Assembly (NCBI RefSeq): GCF_009193295.2
Contig: NZ_CP059973.1
Location: 5,696,089 to 5,760,088 of the forward strand
DNA length: 64,000 nt
From: Bacteroides luhongzhouii
GTDB taxonomy: Bacteria > Bacteroidota > Bacteroidia > Bacteroidales > Bacteroidaceae
Direction of reading: 5' to 3'
This document shows positions 61,663-64,000 of the stretch, in pieces. Position 1 is the first letter of the stretch. Every line of letters begins with the position of its first letter. A program made the position numbers and the translations under genes. The notes under the pieces are model-generated. The model saw nothing but the letters and a program-made list of their open reading frames with translations. It was not told the origin of the DNA and did no database searches.

Positions 61663-62922
61663 ATGAAACTGAATAGACCGTACATATTATACATATTCAT
61701 TTGCCTCTGGCTACTTTTTCTACCCTCATGTACTAACCACTTATGGGGGAAGGATTTTGTAGTAGTTATCGACGCAGGACATGGCGGACATGATCCGGGT
61801 GCCATCGGCAAAATCTCGAAAGAGAAAAATATCAATCTGAACGTTGCCCTGAAAGTGGGAAATCTGATTAAAAGGAACTGCGATGACGTCAAAGTGATCT
61901 ACACCCGTAGCAAAGATGTATTCATCCCTTTGGACCGACGCGCAGAAATTGCGAACAACGCGAAGGCTGATCTCTTTATTTCCATTCACACCAACGCACT
62001 GGCTAACAACCGTACCGCAAAAGGTGCTTCAACCTGGACACTGGGTTTGGCCAAATCAGACGCTAATCTGGAAGTTGCCAAGCGAGAGAACTCCGTAATC
62101 CTCTATGAAAGCGACTATGAAACAAGATATGCCGGTTTCAACCCGAACTCTGCCGAATCATATATCATATTTGAATTCATGCAAGATAAATATATGGAGC
62201 AGAGTGTACACCTGGCTTCGCTGATGCAGAAACAATTTCGCCAAACTTGTAGAAGGGCAGACCGTGGAGTGCATCAAGCCGGATTCCTTGTCTTAAAAGC
62301 GAGTGCCATGCCAAGCATTCTGATAGAATTAGGATTTATATCTACGCCCGAAGAGGAGCGCTATCTGAATTCCGAAGAAGGGGCCGGCACCATGGCAAAA
62401 GGCATCTACCGCGCTTTCTTAAATTATAAGAGAGAACATGAACTGCGCCTAACGGGAGTCAGCAAAACGATCGTCCCAACCGAACAGGAAGAAGACAATG
62501 CCCCGGCAATTGCCCAAAAGGATACCGAAAGCGTGAACACAGCTCCCCAACAGCAGGAACTATTGGCCGAAACAAAAACAAAACCTGCCACGACAGCCAA
62601 AACAACACCGAAACGCCCGATTGTGGTAGAAAGGGCAACCAATGACAGTGAAATTACGTTTAAGATACAGATACTCACTTCTTCCAAACCTCTCGCCAAA
62701 AACGACAAACGGCTGAAAGGACTGAAAGAGGTAGATTATTATAAGGAAGGGGGAATATACAAATACACGTATGGAGCCTCCGCCGATTACAACAAAGTGT
62801 TGCGTACAAAGCGTACCATTACGGCACAATTCAAAGACGCCTTTATCATTGCTTTCCGGAACGGCGAGAAAATGAACGTCAATGAAGCGATTGCCGAATT
62901 CAAAAAAAGAAGAAATAAATAA
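61663..62922 (+). CDS. N-acetylmuramoyl-L-alanine amidase (AmiC-like) with C-terminal SPOR-like domain
   Basis: A 419-residue exported protein (signal or lipoprotein-type N-terminus, LLFLPSC). The zinc amidase domain (about 25-260) has VVIDAGHGGHDPGAIG with the first His ligand, ISIHTNAL with a second His, and ILIELGFISTPEEE with the catalytic Glu. A long Thr/Lys/Ala linker leads to a C-terminal domain (about 320-410, FKIQILTSSKPL, YYKEGGIYKYTYG) resembling SPOR/septal-peptidoglycan binding. It cleaves peptide stems from peptidoglycan during division. It is followed 9 bases later by the MCE gene. Confidence 0.9.
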   Translation: MKLNRPYILYIFICLWLLFLPSCTNHLWGKDFVVVIDAGHGGHDPGAIGKISKEKNINLNVALKVGNLIKRNCDDVKVIYTRSKDVFIPLDRRAEIANNAKADLFISIHTNALANNRTAKGASTWTLGLAKSDANLEVAKRENSVILYESDYETRYAGFNPNSAESYIIFEFMQDKYMEQSVHLASLMQKQFRQTCRRADRGVHQAGFLVLKASAMPSILIELGFISTPEEERYLNSEEGAGTMAKGIYRAFLNYKREHELRLTGVSKTIVPTEQEEDNAPAIAQKDTESVNTAPQQQELLAETKTKPATTAKTTPKRPIVVERATNDSEITFKIQILTSSKPLAKNDKRLKGLKEVDYYKEGGIYKYTYGASADYNKVLRTKRTITAQFKDAFIIAFRNGEKMNVNEAIAEFKKRRNK

Positions 62923-62931
62923 AAAGATAAA

Positions 62932-63825
62932 ATGAAGTACATTACAAAAGAAGTCAGAATAGGTATTGCAGGTATTGTTGCACTATGTGTGCTCATATAC
63001 GGAATTAACTGGCTGAAAGGTATACATATGTTTCAACCTTCCAGCTATTTCTATGCCAAATTTGAAAACGTAAACGGACTCACTAAATCAAGCCCTGTAT
63101 TTGCCGATGGTGTTCGTGTAGGTATCGTACGTGACATCTATTATGATTATGTCAAACCCGGAAATGTGATTGTCGAAGTGGAGCTGGACACGGAACTACG
63201 GATTCCCAAAGGAAGTAGTGCCGAGCTTGTATCCGAACTTATGGGAGGCGTACGCATGAATATTCTTCTGGCAAACAACCCGCGCGAAAAATATGCCGTA
63301 GGAGATACGATCCCCGGCACACTGAACAACGGAATGATGGAAAGTGCGGCGAAACTGATCCCAAAGGTAGAAGAAATGCTTCCGAAACTGGATTCTATCC
63401 TCATCTCTCTGAACAATATATTAGGAGACAAGAGCATCCCTGCCACCCTGCACTCGATAGAGAAGACAACCGCCAACCTGGCAGTAGTCAGTTCGCAAGT
63501 AAAAGGGCTGATGAGTAATGACATACCTCAACTTACCAGCAAACTGAACACCATCGGAGACAACTTCGTTGTCATCAGCGGAAATTTGAAAGAAGTAGAC
63601 TATGCAGCCACTTTCAAAAAAATAGACGAAACGCTGGCTAACGTAAAAATACTTACAGAAAAATTAAACAGCAAAGATAACACAATCGGACTGCTCTTCA
63701 ACGACCCGACTTTATACAATAATCTGAACGCAACAACTGAAAATGCAGCCAGCTTATTAGAAGACCTGAAAGAGCATCCGAAACGGTACGTTCACTTCTC
63801 ATTATTCGGCAAGAAAGACAAGTAG
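62932..63825 (+). CDS. MCE/MlaD family lipid-transport protein
   Basis: A 297-residue inner-membrane protein with one N-terminal membrane segment (about 9-26, IGIAGIVALCVLIYGINWL). An MCE domain follows (about 36-120: YFYAKFENVNGLTKSSPVFADG, VGIVRDIYY, GSSAELVSELMGGVRMNIL). The remaining helical tail (about 135-297) is typical of MlaD-like periplasmic needles. MlaD-type proteins bind phospholipids and work with an MlaE/MlaF ABC transporter, which is probably elsewhere or upstream in the genome. The last 175 bases of the window downstream hold nothing I can call. Confidence 0.88.
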   Translation: MKYITKEVRIGIAGIVALCVLIYGINWLKGIHMFQPSSYFYAKFENVNGLTKSSPVFADGVRVGIVRDIYYDYVKPGNVIVEVELDTELRIPKGSSAELVSELMGGVRMNILLANNPREKYAVGDTIPGTLNNGMMESAAKLIPKVEEMLPKLDSILISLNNILGDKSIPATLHSIEKTTANLAVVSSQVKGLMSNDIPQLTSKLNTIGDNFVVISGNLKEVDYAATFKKIDETLANVKILTEKLNSKDNTIGLLFNDPTLYNNLNATTENAASLLEDLKEHPKRYVHFSLFGKKDK

Positions 63826-64000
63826 CAAATTATCGTTATATAGATTTTATCTAAATAACGAAGGGCTTTCAAAAGAAAGTAGATTGCTCTTCAAATGTCT
63901 ATCTACAAACCGAAATAATATTCCCGTACAAACGTACAAAAGTGAAAATAAAGGCTAAAATTACACATATAAGATACTAAAATACAGATACTTATAAAAT

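Overview
The window is chromosomal DNA from a gut-type Bacteroides (Bacteroidota), probably close to B. thetaiotaomicron, B. ovatus or B. xylanisolvens. This rests on a SusC/SusD polysaccharide-utilisation locus, BACON-domain lipoproteins, Fkp (fucokinase/GDP-fucose pyrophosphorylase), the Bacteroidota-type LptD, a DUF6078 protein, HU-like and VirE-type proteins, and repeated TAnnTTTG promoter elements. The species is an inference.

Region 1 (1-21718, all + strand) is most of a polysaccharide-utilisation locus (PUL). In order it holds a truncated double-domain acetylesterase, a multidomain clan GH-A hydrolase with F5/8C modules, SusC, SusD, a BACON/Lcl-type surface glycan-binding lipoprotein, an agarase-like GH-A lipoprotein, a GH88-DUF2264 fusion, a GH43-like lipoprotein with an F5/8C module, an S1 sulfatase-DUF2264 fusion, a stand-alone DUF2264 protein and a GH105. 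Acetylesterase, sulfatase, two unsaturated-uronyl hydrolase families and three DUF2264 domains together point to an acetylated, sulfated, uronic-acid-containing glycan. No polysaccharide lyase or regulator lies inside the window. The two DUF2264 fusions are the most novel-looking enzymes here.

Region 2 (21.9-42.0 kb) is housekeeping and envelope backbone: DUF6078, MATE exporter, lysS, gpsA, pgi, lipoproteins, a HAD phosphatase, fkp, a 36-residue membrane protein, tRNA-Arg(CCG), asnA, ung, lptD, an HD-domain protein and a NamZ-like muramidase. Several intergenic inverted repeats are notable: a perfect 29-bp palindrome at 22.4 kb, and two related palindromes that end the pgi and ung transcripts.

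Region 3 (42.0-50.4 kb) is accessory. A BRO-N gene, an internally deleted VirE/DUF3874 gene and an HU-like gene form an island flanked by inverted copies of a GTATGATAGATA motif; the HU-like gene has a strong promoter and a leader that can fold in mutually exclusive ways. Then come hypothetical lipoproteins, a YjbR-like protein, a frameshifted gene, a YD-repeat lipoprotein and two unrecognised genes.

Region 4 (about 50.53-60.69 kb) is an integrated mobilizable element of about 10 kb. It has a tyrosine integrase, Xis-like HTH, RepA-like ATPase, TOPRIM primase, MobC, relaxase, a nested-palindrome oriT candidate and a short cargo arm with a frameshifted RteC-like gene. It is inserted in the 3' end of a BASS-family transporter gene. 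The displaced original 3' end is still readable at the left junction, and the element supplies a substitute C-terminus. There is no conjugation (tra) apparatus, so transfer would need a helper. Region 5 (60.6-63.8 kb) returns to backbone: the BASS transporter, an N-acetylmuramoyl-L-alanine amidase and an MCE/MlaD protein.
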